A DNA stretch of 64,000 nt, from contig WNKP01000009.1 of assembly GCA_009797885.1 (NCBI GenBank), positions 62,001-126,000 on the forward strand, written 5' to 3'. How positions within the stretch are numbered: the first letter of the stretch is position 1; every line of letters starts with the position of its first letter. The notes under the pieces are model-generated. The model was not told the DNA's origin, made no database searches, and saw only the letters and a list, made by a program, of their open reading frames with translations. The DNA comes from Flavobacteriaceae bacterium GF1. Its GTDB lineage: Bacteria; Bacteroidota; Bacteroidia; Flavobacteriales; Flavobacteriaceae. This document shows positions 25,575-34,749 of this stretch, piece by piece. A program made the position numbers and the translations under genes.

Positions 25575-26714
25575 TTAAAAGGCATTCCACCATTGCGCTT
25601 TGATGGCACCCTTTTCTTTTACAACGATAGGCTCTCCTATAGTGGGTGCCACTAGGGCCACATTGAGTTCCTTTGCCTTTTTAGTGACCCGTTCTATGGG
25701 GTCTGTCCACGTATGCATGGCCAGTTTGAACGCCCCCCAGTGGATGGGCATTATTTTTTTGGCCCCCACATCCAGTCCCGCTTGTGCCGTTTCCTCGGGA
25801 AACATATGGATATCAGGCCACATTTCATTGTACTGTCCACACTCTATCATGGCAAAATCAAATGGGCCATATTTGGTGCCGATTTCCTTAAAATGATCGG
25901 CATAACCGCTATCCCCACTAAAGAAGATATTTTCACTATCCGACTGGATTACCCATGAACTCCATAAAGTTTTTGTCCTGTCCGAAATTCCCCGACCTGA
26001 AAAATGTTGCGCTGGCGTACATACCAATCGCAATTCCCCCAAACGGTTTTCCTCCCACCAATCCAATTCAACAATTTGTTTTTTGGCTATCCCCCATTTT
26101 TGTAAATGGACGCCCACCCCCAGAGGGGTGTAGAACATGTTGACCTTATGCTTTAGTTTTTGGATGGTACCGTAATCCAAATGGTCATAGTGATCATGGG
26201 AGAGGAGTACGGCATCTATTTCAGGAATTTTATCGACTTCAATAGGTAGTTCTTTGCTAAACCGCTTCCCTCCCAGCAAGGGATGTGGGGCCGGAACTTC
26301 CCCGAACATGGGATCGATGAGGATATTCCTGTTGTTCATCTGTAGCAGGAAAGCCGAATGCCCAAACCAAAACAAACGTGCTTCCCCCTGATAACTTGCG
26401 ATGGCCATGGAGTCTATTTTTCGTACGGGGAGGTTTTCCTTGGGTGTGGTATTGGGTTGTGATCTTAAAAAACCGACTATGCTTTTTAACATGTCCCCAA
26501 AGCTCATATCCAATTGCACCGCATTACTATTCACAAACCTGCCATCCCTGTAGTTATCCGATAGTTCGTAAGTTGCCTTTTGTGCCTCGGTGGCCTTTCC
26601 TCCAAATTGGGGGCTTAGACCAACAAACAGTAATATTGTGGTTACCACAAGTCCAGTACCTATTCCAATTCCCAGTAGCATTCGCCTTAAAAATTTTACA
26701 AATTTATGTTTCAT
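25575..26714 (-). CDS. MBL-fold metallohydrolase of the UlaG/NAPE-PLD-like type, membrane-anchored
   Basis: 379 residues: an N-terminal anchor (about 13-33), then a metallo-beta-lactamase domain with HSAFLLQM, the metal motif LLSHDHYDHLDYG (His 173, His 175, Asp 177, His 178), an ISDRTKTLWSSWVI segment, FFSGDSGYADHF and PIHWGAFKLAMH. The GRGxxDR-like and MPIHWG motifs are those of the N-acylphosphatidylethanolamine phospholipase D-like branch. Likely a phosphodiesterase or lactonase of the cell envelope; the substrate is not shown. Starts 24 bases behind the kinase gene at 26739 in the opposite sense of order (same strand, downstream), so it may share that transcript. Confidence 0.87.
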   Translation of the reverse strand: MKHKFVKFLRRMLLGIGIGTGLVVTTILLFVGLSPQFGGKATEAQKATYELSDNYRDGRFVNSNAVQLDMSFGDMLKSIVGFLRSQPNTTPKENLPVRKIDSMAIASYQGEARLFWFGHSAFLLQMNNRNILIDPMFGEVPAPHPLLGGKRFSKELPIEVDKIPEIDAVLLSHDHYDHLDYGTIQKLKHKVNMFYTPLGVGVHLQKWGIAKKQIVELDWWEENRLGELRLVCTPAQHFSGRGISDRTKTLWSSWVIQSDSENIFFSGDSGYADHFKEIGTKYGPFDFAMIECGQYNEMWPDIHMFPEETAQAGLDVGAKKIMPIHWGAFKLAMHTWTDPIERVTKKAKELNVALVAPTIGEPIVVKEKGAIKAQWWNAF

Positions 26715-26738
26715 CTATTTTTTATGGTCTATCTCCGT

Positions 26739-27710
26739 TCAATTGCCCATCACCCACTTTTCAGCTAAATGGAGCAATTGCTCCTTCTCCCCGATTGTTC
26801 GATCTAGGGGCAGTTGTGCCAAACCTATCAAACGCCTAATAATTTCAATTCCGGCGAACTCACGGACCAATTGAACGTTGGGCCGTCCGTTATAGCGTTC
26901 AATGACCTTATCAAAAAAACCGGTATCCCCTGTAGCCATGCAAAGATGGGCCACCAGAACGCCCAAATCAAATTCAAGGGGGCCTTGGTAACTAAATTCG
27001 GGATCTAAGACATAGACATCATCCGTTTTTGCCATCCAGCTCCCTGGATAGTAGTCCCCATGAAGAAGCACTCCATCCGAAACGAGGTATAAAGCGCCCA
27101 AGCCCTCCACTTTTTCCTTTAGGGCCTGAGCTGTTTTGAAAGGAAGGGACAAGGCTTCCAGACCAGGTTGGATACCATCCAGCGAAAAACCATTATCTTC
27201 CAAAAACGGCAATACAAAAATATGTTGATGGTTCAATTTCCGTAGTTCCAGGTTTTTGGGATAATCCACCGCAATGGGACTTGAATGTATTCCTTTGGCA
27301 ACGGAGACCAATTGATCAAAATGGGTATCGGAAATACTCCTTTTTTCGTAAATGAAGGACATGTCCTCACTTTGCCCCAAATCCTCCAGAAACAACATGT
27401 AATGCTCTGGAAGAAAGCCCAATATTCCCGGTAGGTGTGCATCGATACCGGAACCCTGAACCGTTTTATAGAAGCTATGCTCAACACCAATGCGGTCCAT
27501 TGGAGCGGGAATGTCCTGATATTTTTGAACAAAAGGCCTTGATTGTTTGGCGATAAACGAACGTTGTCCCGTAATCACCCGAAGCACAACGTTCATATTT
27601 CCTTCACCGGGTATTTCGACCTTTTCTATTTTTTCATTTGGGTTCAGCATACCTTTTTCACTTAGAAAATCGGTAAAAAGGGCGATATCGATAGCTGTTG
27701 TGAGTTGCAT
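26739..27710 (-). CDS. APH/choline-kinase family phosphotransferase (methylthioribose-kinase-like)
   Basis: 323 residues. The kinase fold shows a Lys in SFIAKQSRP (ATP side), a catalytic loop LLHGDYYPGSWM and the metal-binding DPEFSYQGPLEFDLG. These are the motifs of the aminoglycoside phosphotransferase/choline kinase superfamily, closest in pattern to methylthioribose kinases. It begins six bases after the nucleoside hydrolase stop, so the two are one operon: a nucleoside hydrolase that frees ribose-type sugars and a kinase that could phosphorylate them. The hydrolase carries a signal peptide whereas the kinase does not, so the product would need uptake. The substrate is inferred. Confidence 0.78.
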   Translation of the reverse strand: MQLTTAIDIALFTDFLSEKGMLNPNEKIEKVEIPGEGNMNVVLRVITGQRSFIAKQSRPFVQKYQDIPAPMDRIGVEHSFYKTVQGSGIDAHLPGILGFLPEHYMLFLEDLGQSEDMSFIYEKRSISDTHFDQLVSVAKGIHSSPIAVDYPKNLELRKLNHQHIFVLPFLEDNGFSLDGIQPGLEALSLPFKTAQALKEKVEGLGALYLVSDGVLLHGDYYPGSWMAKTDDVYVLDPEFSYQGPLEFDLGVLVAHLCMATGDTGFFDKVIERYNGRPNVQLVREFAGIEIIRRLIGLAQLPLDRTIGEKEQLLHLAEKWVMGN

Positions 27711-27716
27711 GATGGT

Positions 27717-28655
27717 TCAGTTTAAAAGGGTATCCAAATGGCGCCAAAAATCGGCTTCCATTTTTTCGACCGCTATGGCCGTATGGATTTTGATATGTCT
27801 TTGGGTGTTCTCGCTTGGGGTAAGAAATTCTTTCGTTGTAGTCCATTCAGGATGTGCCAAAGCCTGGATAATGGCCACATCCCACATGACCCATTTCTTT
27901 TTCAAAGGATCCTCTTTGGTCCACCACCGTTGGTACGTCTCCCACCGATTGACCAGGTAATCCGCAATTCCCCCTTTTCCCTTAAGTCTTTGGTCCACGG
28001 TTTGTTTGGTAAATACCAGATGTTGGCTGGTAGTTGCCGTCATCACACTTAGGTCCAATGTAGGGTAATCCAAAAGAACATTGACAGCGATAACGTCATT
28101 ACCGGAATTAAACTCCTCCTTATTATAGGTATTGGTATCCGGATCGTGCCAAAAACCAAGATAATGTACCTGTATTTTTGGGACGATGGTGGGATCCAAT
28201 AAAATGGCCGACGCCACATTGGTGCAGGAACCTAAAATCACCAATTGCAATTTTTTACCCTCTTGCATTTGATGTGCTTTCTCAATGATAAAACTTGCCG
28301 CTTCGGAGGGTTCGGGTTGGTCCGTCTTTGTTAAGGGTCCGTTGCTCCCCAATGGCAAAGGAATGTCCTTTCTGCCAAGCAAGCGCACGATTTCCTCGTT
28401 GATGTGTTGGCTTTCGGCCACGGTACTATCACTGGCCAAGGGAGAGGTGTGGAACTGGGCCGAAGTAATGCCCAACAAATCGAATTCCGGTGCCCCTATG
28501 GCCCGTACAAGTGCAAAAAGATCGTCCACCTCATTGGCCGTGTCCGCATCTATGATCAATGCCTGCTTTGCGGGTGCATTTTGCGCTACAAATTCGATTG
28601 GGGTCAACACCAATGTCAGAAGGAGTATTGCCCTTTTTGATTTCTTTAGTATCAT
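27717..28655 (-). CDS. Exported nucleoside hydrolase (inosine-uridine preferring type)
   Basis: 312 residues with a signal (ILLLTLVLTPIEFVAQ, cleaved near QNAP). The calcium-binding Asp cluster is DADTANEVDD at 36-45, the Bacteroidota form of DxDxxxxDD. VILGSCTNVASAIL and the NSGNDVIAVNVLL segment are typical of ribohydrolases of this fold. The enzyme cleaves the N-glycosidic bond of ribonucleosides in the periplasm. The ATG overlaps the stop of the TonB-receptor-like remnant upstream (ATGA at 28652-28655), and the next gene is the sugar-kinase-like protein six bases on. Confidence 0.88.
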   Translation of the reverse strand: MILKKSKRAILLLTLVLTPIEFVAQNAPAKQALIIDADTANEVDDLFALVRAIGAPEFDLLGITSAQFHTSPLASDSTVAESQHINEEIVRLLGRKDIPLPLGSNGPLTKTDQPEPSEAASFIIEKAHQMQEGKKLQLVILGSCTNVASAILLDPTIVPKIQVHYLGFWHDPDTNTYNKEEFNSGNDVIAVNVLLDYPTLDLSVMTATTSQHLVFTKQTVDQRLKGKGGIADYLVNRWETYQRWWTKEDPLKKKWVMWDVAIIQALAHPEWTTTKEFLTPSENTQRHIKIHTAIAVEKMEADFWRHLDTLLN

Positions 28656-28924
28656 CCGTTTAATCGCCCTTCTTGTATTTGGTTGCTTTGTGCGGCATTA
28701 GTACCGAAACCACTCAAATTTACGGCATTGAACAGATTGAACACGTCTACAAGGACTTCAATTTTTGTTTCCTTGGGGGAAAGGGTAAAACTAAGGACGG
28801 CTGTTTTGGATGGATTTTGGATGATTCCCTTTATTATATCGATCTCGGTCGTGCAATTCGCACCCCCCTTACTTTTGCGTATTCCATTTACCGGTGCCAG
28901 TCCCCTCCAAAAAGGGAAACCACC
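28652..28924 (-). pseudogene. C-terminal remnant resembling a TonB-dependent receptor
   Basis: A frame open from the stop at 28925-28927 to 28652 (about 90 codons, no start signal) ends with a stretch VLVDVFNLFNAVNLSGFGTN followed by about 15 residues and stop. The DVFNLFN(x)xN pattern is the usual last-but-few strand of TonB-dependent outer-membrane receptors. The upstream part (LSFTLSPKETKIE) also fits barrel strands. No plug or larger barrel is left before the FAD oxidase gene. Its stop overlaps the nucleoside hydrolase ATG, which suggests that the two were once coupled and the receptor was mostly deleted. Confidence 0.45.
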
Positions 28925-28954
28925 CTATACTTTCCCGCTTTTTGTATGTGCGAT

Positions 28955-30577
28955 TTATACCAAGGAGGCTACCAAATCCGCGGGGTTTTGAACGGATTCA
29001 CTGCGGTCGAGTCCACACTCCTTTAAAAATCGATTGGAAAACAGTTTTTGCATATCGGGAGCTAATAGTGATGAGCGGTACTCCCTCCATTTTTTGGCAT
29101 CCTCCCCATACATATAATCGGCCAAGGAAGAAGCTTGCCAATCATCGCCCACAAAGGCCCAGTCCGCATTTTTACCCCAATGAATGGTAAAGGGGATGCT
29201 GTTTTTGTGCAGGGCGACCATCATTTCCCTACTGAGGCCATTGAGGGAGCCCAGATTCTTTTTCTCATTCCAAAGTACCCCATCAATTTCAATCATACAG
29301 GTTTTGTCAAAACGGGCAAAGGAGAGGGTTGCCTCGGATTTTTTGATAAACCGCATGGCAAAAATCCCCGGGGTTCTTTTCTTTCTGGCTATCTCCGAAA
29401 GAATTTCCAATGTTTTTCCCGAAAGATTTTGTGGCACCCCAAAAGAAATGGCAAAGGCGGGACCTTGATAGGGTGCATCCCAAAAGGTTTCGGCCAAAGT
29501 ACCTATGGACACCTCATCAACTTTGGGCAGTATGGTGGATTCCAGGGCATTTACAAATTTTGGGATCAAACCGGTAAACTGGGCCCCCAAGGAAACCGCT
29601 ACCTGGATCAAATCGCGGTAAATGGACTTTTTGATCACAGGAAAGGGGTCAGGATAGTTGAGCTTGAAGTCTTTTTTGTACATCAACTCCACCACGTAAT
29701 CGGTATCGTCTTTTTGATATTGATTGATAAATACTTTATAGTGGTACGGTTCCCTCCCTTTTCCACCAACCACTTCTTCGGGTATTTCCGTAAAGTTTTC
29801 AAAGTCCAACGATTCCGCCAATTCCAGGGCCAACTCCTTTTTGATGGACTTTACATAACGCTTCAACAAAAACAAATTTTGACTTTCAATAACGACGCCA
29901 TAGATAAACCCAAAAGAACCCAAACCTACTAGGGCAGCATTAAAAAGCCCATCATTCCGAATTACCCTGGACCTTATTTTTTGTACAAATACGTCGTTTA
30001 AAACCGGTTTGCTATGCCTTTCCAGATAAACGATGTCACCTGGATTGGGACCAACAATCAAATTCAACCCTACGACATAATCCTGAACCGAACCCACCTT
30101 AATTCCCGAACCATGTACACCCGTGGAAATGCATCCCGCTATGGTTTGGCCATTGCTTGCCCCAGAGGATTTTAGGGATTTGCCATGACCTGCAAGTTTT
30201 TCCGATATCTCCTTGATCACATTACCGCATTGAAACATAAAAATGTCATCCGCATCATAGCCGGAGAGGTGGTGGAGATCTTGATCTTTAAACGAAAAAT
30301 ACTCGTTCATATGGGCATTAAAATGCATTCTGTCCTTTTGGTGCGCAATATGCGACAGGGACCAGGCAGAACCATAGGCCCTAAACCCATCGTTCTTATT
30401 TTTCGCCTCTTTTAAAAGCTTTTGAATTTCCCGGGCCGCATCATTGTAGCGATCTAAATTGGAAGGCATAAGGCTGGAGGCTTCCAACTTGGTCTTATAA
30501 AGGAACTTTAGGTCCCAGGGTCCATTATTGTGTAACGTATCCCACTCGTCCAGTGATAATTTGGTTGTTCTGGCCAT
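28955..30577 (-). CDS. FAD-binding oxidoreductase (VAO/FAD-linked oxidase family)
   Basis: 540 residues. The FAD-binding PCMH half shows RAYGSAWSLSHIA, SGASNGQTIAGCISTGVHGSG (diphosphate loop) and VGLGSFGFIYGVVIES. The C-terminal half holds a substrate domain with ISFGVPQNLSGK and FTIHWGKNADW. This order matches aldonolactone oxidase or cholesterol-oxidase-like members of the vanillyl-alcohol oxidase superfamily. No signal peptide is seen, so it is cytosolic. The start MARTTKLSLDEWD is preceded by an AAGAGAAAGTT run on the coding strand. It lies 12 bases upstream of nothing conserved except the receptor-like remnant; a role in lactone or sugar oxidation is inference. Confidence 0.82.
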   Translation of the reverse strand: MARTTKLSLDEWDTLHNNGPWDLKFLYKTKLEASSLMPSNLDRYNDAAREIQKLLKEAKNKNDGFRAYGSAWSLSHIAHQKDRMHFNAHMNEYFSFKDQDLHHLSGYDADDIFMFQCGNVIKEISEKLAGHGKSLKSSGASNGQTIAGCISTGVHGSGIKVGSVQDYVVGLNLIVGPNPGDIVYLERHSKPVLNDVFVQKIRSRVIRNDGLFNAALVGLGSFGFIYGVVIESQNLFLLKRYVKSIKKELALELAESLDFENFTEIPEEVVGGKGREPYHYKVFINQYQKDDTDYVVELMYKKDFKLNYPDPFPVIKKSIYRDLIQVAVSLGAQFTGLIPKFVNALESTILPKVDEVSIGTLAETFWDAPYQGPAFAISFGVPQNLSGKTLEILSEIARKKRTPGIFAMRFIKKSEATLSFARFDKTCMIEIDGVLWNEKKNLGSLNGLSREMMVALHKNSIPFTIHWGKNADWAFVGDDWQASSLADYMYGEDAKKWREYRSSLLAPDMQKLFSNRFLKECGLDRSESVQNPADLVASLV

Positions 30578-30589
30578 AACTTTCTCTTT

Positions 30590-30949
30590 TTAATTGGATT
30601 TCATGCATACATATTTGATCTTTACCTTGCGTTTGCGACCAAACGTAATACCGCTCAATAAAACCGCTCCTAAAGTATTGCGGTATTCAACCGTATGGAG
30701 TTTGCCACTGGGACATAGGTCCGATCTTTTGATCAAATACGTAAAATCCTTGTCCAAAGCCCCAATAGTAATCACAGTATCCAATTCGACTACCTGCATC
30801 GTTCGATAATAATCATCCCGAACCATGGGAAATGCCGGTTCCGGGGTTCCTTCAACGCTCCGAAGGCGAACCGAATAACAGGAATTGAGCAAAAACGTTC
30901 CCAACAAAATAAAAATGAACAAGGAACACCTAAAAACTTCCGTTTTCAT
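30590..30949 (-). CDS. Small lipoprotein of unknown function
   Basis: 119 residues from the ATG at 30949, which gives a lipoprotein signal (MKTEVFRCSLFIFILLGTF ending LLNSC). The longer frame to 31090 adds residues with no function. The mature domain has strands such as MQVVELDTVITIGALDKDFTY and ends basic (GRKRKVKIKYVCMKSN). No family recognised. It lies 12 bases before the FAD oxidase start on the same strand, so the pair is likely co-transcribed. Confidence 0.65.
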   Translation of the reverse strand: MKTEVFRCSLFIFILLGTFLLNSCYSVRLRSVEGTPEPAFPMVRDDYYRTMQVVELDTVITIGALDKDFTYLIKRSDLCPSGKLHTVEYRNTLGAVLLSGITFGRKRKVKIKYVCMKSN

Positions 30950-31287
30950 ATCGTTGAATTTTATGAAGTAACTATTTCGTGGGAGAACTAAAGGGAATAC
31001 CCGGAAATGGGCCATTCCTCGCTTCGAGGGAAGAAGCTGGCATACTGAATTCAGTACTCCATAAAAATAAAGATTCCCAAGGGAAAACAATTGCAGGTTG
31101 ACCTTATATTTTCTGGGGTTTTCCTTCTATTTCTTAAGGTGCAGGCACTTATCCGATTACTTCCTTGGAACCCCTGTTCCATTTTTTGATCAAATGGTTC
31201 TTGAAATAGGAAGTAAGGATGGTGTACTGGCCAATCCCTACTCCCCATACAAAATATGATAGTGTCGATCTGTAATGCACAAAGGGC
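30950..31287. other. Intergenic region with a short membrane-like frame
   Basis: About 340 bases between the small lipoprotein start and the GH38 stop. On the minus strand the frame ending with a stop at 31149-31151, open from inside the end of the GH38 gene, reads VHYRSTLSYFVWGVGIGQYT and then ILTSYFKNHLIKKW before the stop. This resembles the tail of a membrane transporter but has no credible start, so it may be a relic. The rest shows nothing. Confidence 0.3.
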
Positions 31288-34200
31288 TTACTGAGGTTTT
31301 AGCTCCAGTAAAATGAACTTTGTCTCAAAATGCTCAATTAGTAACGGGCTATCCAGTTCGCGAATGGTCTCTCCAAGGCCATTCACCTCCTTTACGGCGG
31401 TAACGTTGGAATTGCCAAGGATTTTGGTAATATCCAATACGGCATGGTCCCCTTCGGTTTCGCGTAAGTGCAATAGTATCCCCTTACCCGTATTGGAGGG
31501 CCTGGAATTGACCAATAAAAGATTCTTGGGCGAGTTCAAATCGAGAATGGAACCGGCCATTGGTACGGATGATTTTTCCGTACTTCCCGAATAAGCCCTT
31601 GCAATCATGGGTACGCGATTCCCTATTCCAAATCGGGCGGCAAAGGCAGTAGAATTGTCCCTTGAGGACGTAATTTGATACTTCCATGTCAATTCCCCTT
31701 TTTGGCTTGCCCTAAAATTGGTCACCCAGTAATTGTTCAATACCCATGAGTAGATATGACTGTTCGGAGGTTGTCTTTTGTAGTAATACCTCCCGGTATT
31801 GATACCTCCAAAATGTACCAATGGGACATCTCCACTGCAGAATACTACCTGCGCATTTTTGCTTTTAACGGCCGCAAAGTTTTGAACGGTATTCCAATCG
31901 GAGGCCGTGCCCTCCAACTGGTTTACTCCGGGATAAACCACACCTCCCTGTACCTCAAATAATAATTTCCCCTGGTCTTCGGAAGAAAAAGGAAATGCAA
32001 TGAAAACACCTTCGGCATCCGTGTTTTCCAGTTTGTTCATTCTATAGAGCAGTTCCATTTTTTTAGTATGGTGATACAATCTTAACTCAATATCCAATCC
32101 GTTTTCATCCGCACACTGTGGAATTTTACCATTCAAAAAGAGACTTTTCCAGATACTGCCATTTTTGGCCCCAGTAATCCTTAAATTCGATAAGGACAGG
32201 ACTTCCTTGTTTAGTGGCTTATATACCGTATCCCTCAAATTATTGGTCAGCCTTTCCATTTCTCGACGGTCTTCCAAAAGTTCGTAAATCAAGGTGCCCA
32301 GTGTATAGGTGCTTTTTTCATCGATCAATTCTTTTTGGAGCTCCTTATCGTAAAGGGAGGTAATTCCGTTTTGGGAAGGGTCTACCACTATCCTATAATG
32401 TGCATTTTCAAAAAGATTGGCCCCCTCCAAGTCCTGTGTTTTAGTCTTGAGCGGATGATCACTTACCAGAATTTTATAGGTGGAATACCCCAATGCAGGA
32501 ACATCCTTTACCCATAAGGACCAATAACTTCCATCGCTTCTACTTTTCAGCAACTGGGCAGGTACTTTGTTTCCATCCTTGTCCACAATTTGGGCTTCTT
32601 TATCCAATGGTAATTTATCATGATCAATGTACACTTCAACCGTTCCGGACCGTTTCCAGTTCATGGTATTGTAGACCATTACCGTAGGTTCCTTTGATTT
32701 TTTACCATAGGGCTGAATCAGACCTATGGCTTTTTCCCGAAGTAAATTGGATTGCTGGTTGGCAGCCCAGACATAGGACAACTTTTGATGCCACTGATTT
32801 ATGACATTTTCACTGGTAGGATTGGAAATACTTTCATCCGCTCCAAAGGTGTGCTCATCATAGAACAGTAAATTATCATAGCATTCACGCACATCATCCA
32901 TCATTTCCTCAGGTATTTTAGCTCCTGAAGCCTGTGCCATGGTCATCAATCCCATAGTGGCAATCATATTGGTGTGGGTATTTCTAGCGGTTTTGGTTTC
33001 ATGCATGGAAGAACCAAATCCGTCCGTCCACCAATCCGGCCAAGCCACTTTTCTACGGTCCAGTTGTTCTCCATGGTTCTGCTCCAGATACACCATAAAT
33101 TCACTGTCCAATGAAAGTTTAAGTTTGGGCCATTCGTATTTCTCGTTCCATTCCTTCACAATATCACAGGCTTTTGTGGATGGCGGTGAATTGTCCGTGA
33201 GGTATCCGGAAAACTGAAGGGCCATCCGATCCAAAGGATAGTCCTTGGATTCCAAATCAATAAGATATTCGGACAGATTGTTCCGAAATACGTCCATATT
33301 TCCGGAGGTAAGTGCCAATGCATTTCCATGCATATAGTGTTCACTTCTAAAGGCGAGTAGTTTTTTCCCCGAGGGCGACTCCCACCAAAAAGAGGTAGGT
33401 TTATCAAAAGGCACATGTGCCCGATGCCCGTGTTGTCCCATGGTGAGGTATTTCACCCCTGTGTCATGGTAGAAATCAATCATGCACCAACCAATACCGT
33501 TCACATCGTTCTGCATGGCCGTAGTAACATCGATCCCCTGTTCCTTAAATTGATTCAAGGTTTGCATTTGAATGGCCAAGGCCGTTTCATCCACAATTTC
33601 GGAGAAGTTGAAAAACATACCGGTGACCTCTATCCTACCCTCCCGGATACGCTGTAGCAATCGCTCAATTTGCTGTGGGGGACGGCTATTTAAGTACTCC
33701 CTTACCGTCCATGCCGCTTCACAGGTCCACCTAAACTTTGCATTGTCCGGATAATCATCCGTCTGGTCACAAAAATCCAGGGCATCATCAATATATCTTA
33801 GATGTTCCGCTAAAATTTCTGATTGTTGCCTGGTATATCCAATATCTGTGTGACTATGTTGCACCAAATGAACGGTCCATTCCTTAACCGGTTTTAAGTT
33901 GATGATTTTTTCCTCCGTTCTACCCTCTCTGGTAATCTTTGCCACCATTGTGGTTTCCTGCTCAACTTTTGGTACCAAAAAATCCAATTCATTTAAACCA
34001 GGTTTCAATGAAAACCGTTTTTGTTCCCCATTTAGCATAACATCAACATTTGAGGGATCTCCGAGATGGACAATGTTAAAACGAATGGTATTGTACAAAC
34101 GACCTTTCCCTTTGCTTACCGTGTTTAACTGAAATACGGAAAACTTATCATTTAATTCCACCTTATAGGTCATATACCAAGCAACGCTCTGCGCATCTGA

Positions 34201-34749
34201 AGGGCTTACTTTAATAGTGATGGGTTCTCCCTTTTTTATGGTTTTTGTGGGCAGGGTAAGAATGGCATATCCCATTTGATCGCCATGCCTGTCTTCCATC
34301 GTCTTCCGAAACAAAAGTCTGCTTTTGTTCGCTCCGTTGATCTCAATGACTTCCGCATCATTATTACTGGGGTTTGAAAACGAGAGTAATTCTTCTCCCT
34401 GTACCGATAATTTGAAGGTTTCTCCATCTGGGCGCACGCTAAGGGCGTAGAGCCAAATAAAGGAAATCGTTTTTTGGTTATAGTCAACCGGAATCTTTTC
34501 CGTCTCCCATTCCAAGGAATCGAAGTTTTTATCCGCCCGGACCAATAAGGATTCATCATTGGAGGAGTTTGGCGAATGGTAGGCGAAATTTTGGCCCGCC
34601 AGGGACTTTTGATATCCAGCAAAATACCGCTTTTGGGCCATTCCCAAACTACTTACGGCCAAAGCCAGAACCACTACCATCCATCCTTTTAAATTAGAGC
34701 TATCCCTTTCCATTCCAAAGTGTTTTATGTTGTTATTGTTGATTTTCAA
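31288..34749 (-). CDS. Glycoside hydrolase family 38 alpha-mannosidase (exported)
   Basis: 1153 residues. A signal-like helix (WMVVVLALAVSSLGMAQ) ends near residue 39. An N-terminal beta domain spans about 45-285. The GH38 catalytic domain starts at about 290 with HSHTDIGYT (zinc ligands His 300 and Asp 302). The nucleophile Asp lies in AMQNDVNGIGW (about 415) and a further ligand in GQHGHRAHVPFDK. A long C-terminal beta domain follows. It hydrolyses alpha-mannosides, probably N-glycan or algal or yeast mannan. Its start overlaps the isomerase-like gene by four bases (ATGA), and the gntR gene precedes that; all three form one operon. A later ATG (34713) would give a shorter signal. Confidence 0.9.
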   Translation of the reverse strand: MKINNNNIKHFGMERDSSNLKGWMVVVLALAVSSLGMAQKRYFAGYQKSLAGQNFAYHSPNSSNDESLLVRADKNFDSLEWETEKIPVDYNQKTISFIWLYALSVRPDGETFKLSVQGEELLSFSNPSNNDAEVIEINGANKSRLLFRKTMEDRHGDQMGYAILTLPTKTIKKGEPITIKVSPSDAQSVAWYMTYKVELNDKFSVFQLNTVSKGKGRLYNTIRFNIVHLGDPSNVDVMLNGEQKRFSLKPGLNELDFLVPKVEQETTMVAKITREGRTEEKIINLKPVKEWTVHLVQHSHTDIGYTRQQSEILAEHLRYIDDALDFCDQTDDYPDNAKFRWTCEAAWTVREYLNSRPPQQIERLLQRIREGRIEVTGMFFNFSEIVDETALAIQMQTLNQFKEQGIDVTTAMQNDVNGIGWCMIDFYHDTGVKYLTMGQHGHRAHVPFDKPTSFWWESPSGKKLLAFRSEHYMHGNALALTSGNMDVFRNNLSEYLIDLESKDYPLDRMALQFSGYLTDNSPPSTKACDIVKEWNEKYEWPKLKLSLDSEFMVYLEQNHGEQLDRRKVAWPDWWTDGFGSSMHETKTARNTHTNMIATMGLMTMAQASGAKIPEEMMDDVRECYDNLLFYDEHTFGADESISNPTSENVINQWHQKLSYVWAANQQSNLLREKAIGLIQPYGKKSKEPTVMVYNTMNWKRSGTVEVYIDHDKLPLDKEAQIVDKDGNKVPAQLLKSRSDGSYWSLWVKDVPALGYSTYKILVSDHPLKTKTQDLEGANLFENAHYRIVVDPSQNGITSLYDKELQKELIDEKSTYTLGTLIYELLEDRREMERLTNNLRDTVYKPLNKEVLSLSNLRITGAKNGSIWKSLFLNGKIPQCADENGLDIELRLYHHTKKMELLYRMNKLENTDAEGVFIAFPFSSEDQGKLLFEVQGGVVYPGVNQLEGTASDWNTVQNFAAVKSKNAQVVFCSGDVPLVHFGGINTGRYYYKRQPPNSHIYSWVLNNYWVTNFRASQKGELTWKYQITSSRDNSTAFAARFGIGNRVPMIARAYSGSTEKSSVPMAGSILDLNSPKNLLLVNSRPSNTGKGILLHLRETEGDHAVLDITKILGNSNVTAVKEVNGLGETIRELDSPLLIEHFETKFILLELKPQ

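Noticed and set aside
28673-29026. Plus-strand frame of 117 codons
   Set aside because: The minus strand here carries a receptor-like remnant and the end of the FAD oxidase; the plus reading has no signal or family pattern.
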